Assembly (NCBI GenBank): GCA_032353305.1
Contig: JAUCNG010397145.1
Coordinates: forward strand, 1 to 10,669
Length of the DNA stretch: 10,669 nt
Direction: 5' to 3'
From: Cephalothrix spiralis
Taxonomy: Eukaryota; Nemertea; Palaeonemertea; Archinemertea; Cephalotrichidae
Numbering within the stretch: position 1 is the stretch's first letter; each line of letters opens with the position of its first letter. The translations under genes and the position numbers were made by a program. The notes beneath the pieces were generated by a model. The model ran no database searches, was not told the DNA's origin, and worked only from the letters and a program-made list of their open reading frames with translations. Shown here in pieces: positions 1 to 7,370 of this stretch.

Positions 1-385
1 CGGATTCAATTTTTAAGCGCCGCCTAATAAACGGCCATTTTCTTAGTTAGGGCACTTCTGATAGAGATAGAAAAAAATATTGGTATTTTTGAATTTCTTG
101 GCCCCGAAAACGATGGGGTAGGTCAAAGTTTCATGTTCCTAACCCCATTATGATTATCTTCCGAGTTATGGGGATCGAAAATCCGCAAATTTGTACACGG
201 GGTTACAGAATTTGCGGATTTTCGATACCCCATAACTCGGAAGATAGGAACATGAAACCTTGACCTACCCCATGGTTTTCGGGGCAAAGGAATTCAAAAA
301 TACCAATATTTTTTTCTATCTCTATCAGAAGTGCCCTAACTAAGAAAATGGCCGTTTATTAGGCGGCGCTTAAAAATTGAATCCG
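1..385. repeat. Long near-perfect palindrome (foldback element)
   Basis: The left arm (1-191) and right arm (209-385) are reverse complements around a 17-base loop (192-208). By hand alignment 172 of 176 paired columns match, and the outermost 85 are identical. The differences are four substitutions, a 15-base segment present only in the left arm (about 141-155), and one extra base in the right arm. The element begins exactly at the window edge, so its true left end and any target duplication cannot be seen. It has no coding capacity. It is best read as a foldback or MITE-type DNA element, or as a recent inverted duplication. The near identity of the arms implies a young age or gene conversion between them. 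Confidence 0.93.
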
Positions 386-669
386 TTTTGCTTAATTATT
401 GGGCTAGGGTAATAACATTTTGATGTAAATAGGGGTTTTCGAGGTCAAGGAATAGAATGGCGCACATAGTTTTATGATTATAGGCTATTGCAAATATGAG
501 AACTGGTTCTTCGATATGATATTGGTGCTGCTGAAATCTTCAGGTGCGAGGTTCCAGGGGTTTTTTTGGCGCGAATTTTTTTTTCTCGCCAAGTATCTTA
601 GAACAACCGTACGTATATTTTCCGAAAATGAAGTACAAACCTGACATTTTAGAAAATTTAAAAATAACA
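386..669. other. Non-coding spacer, nothing recognised
   Basis: This AT-rich stretch between the palindrome and the first SINE contains only short chance open frames. No splice-bounded exon, RNA gene or clear repeat was seen in it. Confidence 0.5.
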
Positions 670-958
670 CTTTTTTCACTTCTTAAGACGGGTGTCAGAC
701 GAATGCTAGAATAAGACACAGACACTCCGCTTGCCGGGCACTTATCCGTATGCCATAATTGTATGCCGGTTGGCATTGAATTATGCCCGCACTCGAATCT
801 ATTTTCTAATTAGTGTCGGGTTTTCGCCGAAGGGAGGGACACCGTCCCACTTCATGTATTTATACTAACCGAGTATCGGTTCTGTTTTCCAACCTATGAA
901 GAGTGTTGAATTCGGTACCTCCGTAATGGAAGGATCAGTGCGCTACCATCGCGCCACA
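670..958 (-). mobile_element. tRNA-derived SINE, diverged copy
   Basis: Read on the minus strand, the element starts near 958 with a tRNA-like head. An A-box-like stretch (TGGCGCGATGGTAGCGCA) is followed by a degenerate B box around 909-919. The body then matches the two plus-strand SINEs at 2132 and 3296: the GAAGTGGGAC...GTCCCTCCCTTCGG segment, the TAGAAAATAGATT-GAGTGCGGGC segment, the CAAGCGGA...GTGTCT segment, and the terminal GTCTGACRCC motif near 690-700. It carries more substitutions and a different middle part, so it is an older copy or a different subfamily. The 3' end is an A-rich tail near 670-680, and no target duplication was found. The relationship to the other copies is clear from the shared blocks in the same order; the exact ends are approximate. 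Confidence 0.75.
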
Positions 959-960
959 CC

Positions 961-2124
961 ACAGGCCGTTGGTATAGCTTCTTCAGCAATTTTATTATGT
1001 AAAACCGGATATTTCACGGAAACAACGGCGCTTGTTATATTATGACAGATGAAATGTACATGTTACACCTGAGAAATCGGGTTTAACTCCTAATCCCTCT
1101 GTAAATCACTTCTGTCTCAATAAACACTGCGCCTTTCAACGGTCACGAGAATCTGGTGTCCAGGGCCAAAATTTATTAGAATAAGTCATTTTTCCTGACA
1201 CAGAGTATCTGGGGAAATCTTATCTATTGTTGCTGTACTTAGCTCATTCCTCTAAAGGCTAGAAAAACTTGATATCTTACCTCGGAAAATTGTTTATGTA
1301 CTAAAAAACCTATATTCCTTGATTCATCTCACTGTACTTAATGAACTGAAGAAAATCACTTTACTGTCAGATACGAGTCATTAAACCCATGTATTACCTA
1401 TATACTGATCTATATAATCGATCAGTTAAGGTTCGATAAGCATTTATGAAGGAATTTCTTCTTTTTTGTGCTTATTTGGAGTTTAGATCAGCGTTATTTG
1501 TGCCTGAAGGTAAAACATGTATAAATAATATTACCATCACTGCATAGTTCATGGCTTACAGTTCAAGCATAAAAGATAAATTACTTCGATGATCAACATT
1601 CAAATTTCCGTTCCAGTGACCTTCTTGGTCATGAGGTAATTTTTTTAACGATCTGCCTTAAGGTGAAATATCTCATGTCAAAATTTTATGATTCTTCATC
1701 CTTGAATTATGGATTAACACAATCTTCCATAAACATAAAAACATAATAATATTGGCTAATAAAAACAACATAAATATTTAACGTATAGATACCACCACCA
1801 CCATCACAGAGACACAAAACGTTAATTTCTTTTTATAAATTAGTTCGATAACAGGAGAGGGGGGTAAACGTTGAGTAACATCTTGTTTATCAGACTACTG
1901 GTAGCTCAACAAAAATTTGCCTTCAAGTCATTATACAAGTGTCCATAACTTTTGAGCAAATCTCTGGCTCTGAATTTGGGGTGAGACTCATAAACTTTTG
2001 CGGTTTATACAATCGAATACAAATATCAAATAATTTATTTTGTGATCTGAATTATCTTCATTAAGGTACAATGTCTTTAAAAGTCTGAGCAGAGACAAAT
2101 ACATGTAGGTTGGTCTATGAAAAT
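961..2124. other. Non-coding region, low information
   Basis: No gene, RNA or transposon ends were recognised in these 1.16 kb. Small features are an (ACC)4 run at 1791-1802 and short hairpins such as CTGATC/GATCAG near 1406-1427 and TGACC/GGTCA at 1617-1631. A donor-like GAG|gtaaga lies on the minus strand near 1280, but the frames leading into it contain stops. The region may be part of a long intron 5' of the receptor's coding exon. Confidence 0.45.
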
Positions 2125-2131
2125 AATTTCA

Positions 2132-2370
2132 CGGTGCATGGTTAAGTGGTTAAGCGCTGGCATTATAACGCATAGCTTCCTGGGTGGCTCGGTCAGGTTA
2201 AATACGTGGAGTTGGACCTTCGGGTTAAAAATCCCGTTGCTAATCGGTATATAGAAAATAGATTAGAGTACGGGGTATGTCTACAGGCCTAAGGGTAAAT
2301 GCTCAATAAGCGGACCATAAAGTGTCTATTTGAGCCAGTCATCTGACGCCCTATACAGAAGAAGAAGAAG
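2132..2370 (+). mobile_element. tRNA-derived SINE with GAA tail, B box lost
   Basis: The 5' end has a tRNA-like A-box half (TGGTTAAGTGGTTAAGCGC, about 2139-2157). The anticodon and T-arm half that should carry the B box is missing, and the sequence jumps into the SINE body at 2175 with GCTTCCTGGGTGGCTCGGT. From there it is closely similar to the copy at 3296-3618, apart from a missing block of about a dozen bases near 2217 and scattered substitutions. The 3' tail is (GAA)n at 2358-2372. AATTTCACG (2125-2133) and AATTTCAAG (2371-2379) look like a target-site duplication, 8 of 9 matching, as expected of LINE-driven insertion. Without a B box this copy is probably unable to direct RNA polymerase III transcription by itself. 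Confidence 0.82.
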
Positions 2371-2379
2371 AATTTCAAG

Positions 2380-3090
2380 AGTTTTCCCCATTAACAGAAA
2401 CCAGTGCCAAGAAAATCATGTAAACAAGAATAATCCTATACAAATGAACAATGAAATTAAATCGTAAAGAAGTCGTCTCAAAGAAAATCAACGAAACGTA
2501 AAGATATATATATATATATATATAAGAATTTCTTATAGAAATCGAATATGAAATGGCCGTGTTCTGAAAGAAGTATTTGAAGTATAAATTTTCTTTTGGA
2601 TTTAAGTACTTTCTCGATTAACATGGAGGTAAGAAAACCCTTAATTCACATCTAATTTTATAGATATACAATGTACCATGATAAATAATAGTGCTGGTGG
2701 TCAAACATCATGGTATATAATATTTTTTCTGACTTCCTAAATCCCAATTATAAACAGATCGAAAGGTATATATTTGGATTCGATTCACATGTAAATAATA
2801 TAGATGTATTTTAATTTTTACTCATGCGAATTCTGTAGTGAGGATAACATTGGTTATCAGATCAGTTTTTCTGGGAAATTCTGCAGTGGCTATTTCAATC
2901 AGACTAGAAGATATCGATTGATTTACACAGATCATATTTTTGTGAATGCAATAGATTGTGTAGTAGCTAGATTTATAATCGATAATTAGACAGCGTGACT
3001 TGATCCACGAAAAACATAGTGCATATAATAGATAAGTTATAATACGAACGCAATTTGCGATGAAAGTTTGCAAGTCGGACATTCTCCTCT
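2380..3090. other. Non-coding spacer between two SINE copies
   Basis: This interval is AT-rich and no gene was recognised. It holds an (AT)n microsatellite at 2504-2524 and a perfect 9-bp inverted repeat, TACCATGAT (2674-2682) with ATCATGGTA (2707-2715). The open frames on both strands near 2800-3080 lack any recognisable motif and are taken as chance. Confidence 0.45.
2504..2524. repeat. (AT)n microsatellite
   Basis: An uninterrupted run of 21 alternating A and T bases, in otherwise non-repetitive AT-rich DNA. Confidence 0.9.
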
Positions 3091-3182
3091 AGGGATAAAT
3101 TGTCCGGCGGACACACAGCTCAGGGATGAATGTTCGTGGGCACTGATCAGTAGGAATGAGTATCCTGTGGAAACTTATCCCT
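3091..3182. repeat. Degenerate 30-bp tandem repeat with inverted ends
   Basis: Three units begin with AGGRATRAR at 3091, 3122 and 3152, a spacing of 31 and 30 bases. Each continues with a related RTYCNNNGGNNAC core. The array starts with AGGGATAA (3091-3098) and ends with its reverse complement TTATCCCT (3175-3182). The first unit also contains a small palindrome, TGTCCGGCGGACA (3101-3113). The unit is therefore repeated head to tail and is also partly self-complementary. It has no coding frame of note. It may be a fragment of a satellite or a small foldback element. Confidence 0.6.
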
Positions 3183-3295
3183 ATCACACCTGTACTTCTT
3201 TTTGCACGGAGTGAATCATCAAAACCACTGCACGATTGATTCAATCCCAGGCGCAAAAACGCGTACCAGAACTTGTCCAAAGAATTACCGGATGT

Positions 3296-3618
3296 GTTGC
3301 TCGGTGGTGTAGTGGTCAGAGCACTCGGTCAGCGATCCAGGGGTCCCTTGATCGATACCCATTCTCGACACCACTTTCCATCGGGTGGAACCTTAAGCAA
3401 ATTCCTCAGCCCTTAGCTTCCTGGGTGGCTCGGTCAGGTTAAATACGTGGAGTGGGACACGGTCCCTCCCTTCGGGGTAAAAATTCCACTGCTAATCGGT
3501 ATATAGAAAATAGATTAGAGTGCGGGCTATGTCTACAGGCCTAAGGGTAAATGCTCAGCAAGCGGACCATAAAAGTGTCTATTTGAGCCAGTCATCTGAC
3601 GCCCTATATAGAAGAAGA
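3296..3618 (+). mobile_element. tRNA-derived SINE, full-length type
   Basis: This copy has a complete tRNA-like head: an A-box region (GGTGGTGTAGTGGTCAGAGC, about 3303-3322) and a B box (TGATCGATACC, 3349-3359, against the GGTTCGANNCC consensus). A linker leads to the body, which starts at 3416 with GCTTCCTGGGTGGCTCGGT. The body is closely similar to the copy at 2175-2357 in the same orientation and ends in (GAA)n at 3611-3619. AGAATTACCGGATGT (3281-3295) just before the head and AGGATTCCAAGATGT (3619-3633) after the tail match at 11 of 15 positions and may be a decayed target duplication. The family resembles tRNA-SINEs of molluscs, but I cannot name it from sequence alone. Confidence 0.88.
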
Positions 3619-3699
3619 AGGATTCCAAGATGTCCATTTATAATATATTACACCAGTGACTCATGTATATAGCTGATATTTTAGTCTGATAATATCATG

Positions 3700-3716
3700 C
3701 GTTTTTATATTTTCAG
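3700..3716 (+). other. Predicted 3' splice site before the receptor's coding exon
   Basis: A T-rich tract (GTTTTTATATTTTCAG, ending at 3716) lies ten bases before the receptor's start codon. The frame of the ATG is closed by a TAA at 3690-3692, so the ORF does not extend far upstream. This fits a 5' untranslated exon further upstream joined to one large coding exon. That upstream exon was not identified. The alternative, a coincidental AG within an unspliced leader, cannot be excluded. Confidence 0.6.
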
Positions 3717-3725
3717 GCATCACTG

Positions 3726-6470
3726 ATGATTATCCTGATTATTATAACATCATTTCAATGTGTCTTGCAAACAATATCATCAAAAGGGGATGAAACTTTC
3801 TATTCCGTTTGCAACAATAATAACTGTTTTCAATGCATTGGGTCCAACCAATTTACGACGTATATAACTTGTTTTACTCTCAAAGAGAACGAAATGAACA
3901 TACCAAAAGACTTTATCAGTAAGCTCTCAACTTTAAACGAGAAAATGTTTCAACAGTACAGGTTTAACAGGTTTCAATTAGGTAGGCATATTACGATCAA
4001 CCTTGATATTAAGTGTATGTCGACAAAGACACGCCTTCTCGCAAATCATATAGGTGATATGGATAAACCTACGAACAATAATTTATTGAAAATAAAGATA
4101 ACTAAATGCCAAATTCAAGACAAGTTGATGATAAAACTGTTGAAAAGTGCAAAAGTGGATAAGTTATCATACCTTCAGGGTGCAGATGTCTTTAATTTGG
4201 TTTCTATATATATGCCAGTTGAATATGATATTGGTGAAATATTCTTTGAAGGTAAAGATCATCAAACACCAGTGTTTACAAGCATCTTTAAAAATGCTAA
4301 ATTGTCTTTTTTGCATGACATGAAATTTGTGAATGCTAAAATTGAAAATGGATCTTTCTATGTGCCACATCCATTTGAGCTTCTTAGGGAAACAAAGCGA
4401 ATAAACAACTTGATATTTGAAGATTGTTACTTGGACAGGACTCCTGTTCTCGATAATGTGAGTCCTACAGTTAATGTTTTTGTTAAAAATTGTGAGCTAA
4501 GATCTTTTGACTTCCTTTGTAAACTAAATGGAAAATACCATAGCATTAATCTGTCAAATATATCTTCACCAAGAGAGAAGTCAATTCCAAAGATGTGTAA
4601 TGACTATAATGTAACAGAAACTATTATAGAAAAGTTGATGATAGTGAAAAGTAACATTATCTGGTTTCCCAATAAGTTCATCAAATTTTCAAAGATAACA
4701 GAATTGGATTTATCAAAAAATAAAATGACAACCTTTCCGTGTATTGATGCCTTGATAAATGTTGTTACACTAAAATTGGGTGAAAATCGGATATCAAAGA
4801 TTGGGCTTTGCAAAAATGGAGTAAATGTGCATTCTTTAGTATTATCTAAAAATGATTTTAAAATAATGAAAAGGTCGGACTTCTCACAATTCCCTAGATT
4901 GAGCAATCTTGATATTTCGAAAAATAGTATATCTCACATTGAATACAATGTGTTTGGAACACTTCAGAATATGGCCAAGTTTGATCTTAGGTGGAACAAC
5001 ATCTCAAGTTTATTAAAGAACACATTTATTAGTTCTCAAAATGCCAATTGCCAAATAAAAGATGGGTCATCCCCTGCTAAATTTTGTTCTTGGATGAATA
5101 TAGGAGAACTTGACTTTGGTTACAACAAATTGACAGAAATTTCAAAAGCTCTATTTAATATGTCAATAAAAACACTCTCAATTAATGCAAACCAAATAGC
5201 AGTTTTAAATCACGAATATTTTCTTGCTCAAACTGGAAATATGAGATTGATCTTAAATAACAATAAAATTGATGAAACCTTCTTTGATGAAATAATCAAC
5301 TTGACACTTTTTAAACAACAAAAAAAATATGTTTCGTTTTTAGATTTAAACGGTAATACAATTGATCGTTTACCATGCGGTCAAAAACTATTGTCAACAA
5401 ATATTTCAGATGATTCCCAACTAACTGAAGTTATCAAATGTTTCCGTATCATTATTGATAATAATGTAAATATTGATACATTGAAATGTGATTGTAACAT
5501 AAGGAACTTTAATCAAAAATTGAAACCGAAAATAGAAAAGGTGATTCCTAACTTTTTTCCTGATAATAGCCGGGATAATAGTTTGAATCTTAAATGTGGA
5601 TGGCCTGACAATGTAAAAGGAAAGCTAATAACTCAACTATACGATTGGGACAGTTACAAAGAAGGGTGTCCACAATCAAAGGATTACCCCGACAGGCAAG
5701 GGTCGGTACGTGGCTCATTCGTATCACTAGGAACGAGCGAGGGAACGAGTGCTACCCCAGTAACAAGGAAACCGCAACGTATAAATTTCTCTATTTTGTA
5801 CATGTATATGTTTAAGTATGGATTGCCAATAGCCCTTTTGTCACTCTTTATCGTAGGATATCGTAAGTTTCGTAAATACAGGAGAAGTCTTCAAATTAAT
5901 AAAGAAGCTGAACTTTCAAGACCAGTGCAAATAAAAGAAAAGGGTGTTTTCTTATCTTACAAAGCTAACGACGAGACCATTGCTTTGGTACAAGAACAAC
6001 TTATACCTAAACTTAAAGCTTTAAATATTTCACTCATTGACCATGAAACAGACTTTTTGGCAGGCATGGGAATATTTGAGTGCATCGAACATGCCATGCA
6101 AACAAGTACTTACATGATTGCACTTATTACTAAAGAGTACATTGAAAGTAATTGGTGCCGAACTGAATTTGATTACGCAAAACGAGAGCAATATATCGAA
6201 AGAGGTTGCCCATACCTTATCTGCATCATTGAAAACGAAGAAACCCTCAAGACAGTTCAACAAGACGAACTTTTCAGAAGACATCTCAAATATGAGAAAT
6301 ATCTATTGATGACTGATACACAGTTTTGGAAAAAACTTAGTACTTGTTTGGTACCGGCGCGGAAGAAGATGGATGAATTTGATAAAGTAAGTGACGGAGA
6401 GAATTCGCATGGCTGCGATGATATAGTTTTCCATGATAGTGGTGATCACGAGTTGGTACCTCTGCTCTAA
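3726..6470 (+). CDS. Toll-like receptor, single coding exon (914 aa)
   Basis: Type I membrane receptor of innate immunity. Residues 1-19 form a hydrophobic signal peptide (MIILIIITSF...). Residues 30-320 are a cysteine-containing, degenerate leucine-rich half. About nine recognisable LRRs follow between 324 and 550, for example ITELDLSKNKM (324-334), LSNLDISKNSI (392-402), IGELDFGYNKL (459-469) and VSFLDLNGNTI (536-546). One cysteine cluster (C588, C590, C624, C648) caps them, the single-cluster type. A Ser/Thr-rich stalk (about 654-680) precedes a membrane span (about 690-712) that includes K697 and is followed by basic residues. The TIR domain starts near 739: box 1 is GVFLSY (740-745), the box 2/BB loop is TDFLAG (775-780) and box 3 is FW (867-868). 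The acidic tail ends in ELVPLL. Many N-glycosylation sequons are present (e.g. N208, N275, N295, N425, N525). The family and TIR assignments are firm; ligand and adaptor are unknown. The start is chosen for its signal peptide and the stop just upstream. Confidence 0.96.
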   Translation: MIILIIITSFQCVLQTISSKGDETFYSVCNNNNCFQCIGSNQFTTYITCFTLKENEMNIPKDFISKLSTLNEKMFQQYRFNRFQLGRHITINLDIKCMSTKTRLLANHIGDMDKPTNNNLLKIKITKCQIQDKLMIKLLKSAKVDKLSYLQGADVFNLVSIYMPVEYDIGEIFFEGKDHQTPVFTSIFKNAKLSFLHDMKFVNAKIENGSFYVPHPFELLRETKRINNLIFEDCYLDRTPVLDNVSPTVNVFVKNCELRSFDFLCKLNGKYHSINLSNISSPREKSIPKMCNDYNVTETIIEKLMIVKSNIIWFPNKFIKFSKITELDLSKNKMTTFPCIDALINVVTLKLGENRISKIGLCKNGVNVHSLVLSKNDFKIMKRSDFSQFPRLSNLDISKNSISHIEYNVFGTLQNMAKFDLRWNNISSLLKNTFISSQNANCQIKDGSSPAKFCSWMNIGELDFGYNKLTEISKALFNMSIKTLSINANQIAVLNHEYFLAQTGNMRLILNNNKIDETFFDEIINLTLFKQQKKYVSFLDLNGNTIDRLPCGQKLLSTNISDDSQLTEVIKCFRIIIDNNVNIDTLKCDCNIRNFNQKLKPKIEKVIPNFFPDNSRDNSLNLKCGWPDNVKGKLITQLYDWDSYKEGCPQSKDYPDRQGSVRGSFVSLGTSEGTSATPVTRKPQRINFSILYMYMFKYGLPIALLSLFIVGYRKFRKYRRSLQINKEAELSRPVQIKEKGVFLSYKANDETIALVQEQLIPKLKALNISLIDHETDFLAGMGIFECIEHAMQTSTYMIALITKEYIESNWCRTEFDYAKREQYIERGCPYLICIIENEETLKTVQQDELFRRHLKYEKYLLMTDTQFWKKLSTCLVPARKKMDEFDKVSDGENSHGCDDIVFHDSGDHELVPLL
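5685..5759 (+). repeat. GC-rich repeat segment coding for the receptor's stalk
   Basis: These 75 bases are codons 654-678 of the receptor. They match the non-coding segment 8926-8988 at 44 of 52 positions, then share GTGCTACCCCA at 11 of 11 after a 12-base gap. The segment is GC-rich (44 of 75 bases by hand count) inside an AT-rich gene. The eight substitutions fall mainly at first codon positions (five first, one second, two third), so the two copies do not look like paralogous exons diverging under coding constraint. The peptide is rich in Ser, Thr and Gly. It may be an exapted repeat. A decayed duplicate of the exon downstream is the alternative. Confidence 0.75.
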
Positions 6471-6600
6471 ATCATCAGTCCATTAGGTTACCATTAGTTT
6501 TTGAGGGTACTCTACAAATTATCTAAATATAGGTAAAAACTTATGCATGTTGTGTGGATATATAAATGCTATAGTTACTCTCACATAATGTTAGAAGATG

Positions 6601-6659
6601 ATGTGTGACATGTTCAAAACAATTTTACCATCATTATGTGTGACATGACATGTTCAAAA
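6601..6659. repeat. Short imperfect direct repeat downstream of the receptor
   Basis: ATGTGTGACATGTTCAAAA at 6601-6619 recurs at 6636-6659 with GACAT duplicated inside it, separated by 16 bases. This looks like slippage or local duplication in the 3' flank. Confidence 0.8.
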
Positions 6660-6744
6660 TATAGTTGACAGTCAAATTATTCGTTACTTTTATGTTCAAA
6701 CTATGAATAAGCCTGAATAAGCGCATCTTGAATCTCTATAATTC

Positions 6745-6759
6745 ATTATTATTATTATT
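6745..6759. repeat. (ATT)5 microsatellite
   Basis: Five uninterrupted ATT units in the receptor's 3' flank. Confidence 0.9.
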
Positions 6760-7188
6760 GATTCGATTCGTATAAACGATCCCTGACCTTACTCTAGTAA
6801 ACAAGAGGTAAATAGCTGTACTGAGCACAATGATTTGACAAGGATTAAAAATCCAGGAAAAACATGTACTTAACCACATTACCATGACCTTATATAAACT
6901 TTGTAATTGTGCCTTTATACAGTTTTATATAAATTATAGACAAACAGTATCAAAGACTTCGTTTTGATGCACCATAGATGAAAGATTCACTACAAAATCC
7001 ATTTCCGTTGACTACCTGCGGGATATCTCATGAGAAAGCCGTCTTCATGTGCTATCTTCAGATAGTGAACGGTTTCAGTGATTGTATTTAAGGTTTAACA
7101 GAAAAGTCTCAGAATTCTAGTTCATTTTACTCGTGATAAGCACTTAAATATAACTTTGCATATTCATGTATAGCATTAGGATTTGCGT

Positions 7189-7194
7189 AATAAA
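7189..7194 (+). promoter_or_regulatory. Candidate polyadenylation signal AATAAA
   Basis: A canonical hexamer lies about 720 bases after the receptor's stop codon, followed by a T-rich and GT-containing stretch (TTTTTCAAGTGTTG). In AT-rich DNA such hexamers are common by chance, so the assignment to this gene is tentative. Confidence 0.3.
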
Positions 7195-7252
7195 TTTTTC
7201 AAGTGTTGCACAGTTCACATGGGGAGCATAGTTCCTCCGGACATGCACTGTC

Positions 7253-7370
7253 AGAGGTCAGCATTCCGTTCCACTACGGTGTTGAATACTTCATTGCATT
7301 CGCTTTCCCCAGGTGTGTGGGTGAATATAATAATATTCAGATACCGTAGGACATCGGAATGAGAGGTCAG
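7253..7370. mobile_element. 100-bp inverted-repeat element (MITE-like) with 9-bp target duplication
   Basis: The core 7262-7361 begins CATTCCG and ends CGGAATG. Its arms (about 7262-7302 and 7321-7361) pair imperfectly over some 40 bases, sharing CATTCCG, TACGGT and TGAATA blocks in order, around an 18-base loop. The core is flanked on both sides by exactly the same nine bases, AGAGGTCAG (7253-7261 and 7362-7370). Terminal inverted repeats plus an immediately adjacent direct repeat are the mark of a DNA transposon insertion. A 9-bp duplication would suit a Mutator-type element and an 8-bp reading a hAT type. It encodes no transposase, so it would be a non-autonomous copy. Confidence 0.75.

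Larger units (their letters stand above)
6471..7252 (+). other. Probable 3' untranslated and flanking region of the receptor
   Basis: No coding signal was seen after the receptor's TAA. The stretch contains a direct repeat of ATGTGTGACATG...TTCAAAA (6601-6619 and 6636-6659, the second copy carrying an extra GACAT), an (ATT)5 run at 6745-6759, and a canonical AATAAA at 7189-7194. AATAAG variants lie near 6713-6721. Where the transcript really ends cannot be decided from sequence. Confidence 0.5.

Noticed and set aside
485-776. Overlapping minus-strand short frames
   Set aside because: They partly overlap the SINE at 670-958 and have no recognisable protein features.
4604-4906. 100-codon minus-strand frame inside the receptor
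   Set aside because: It is an antisense shadow of the leucine-rich repeat coding sequence.
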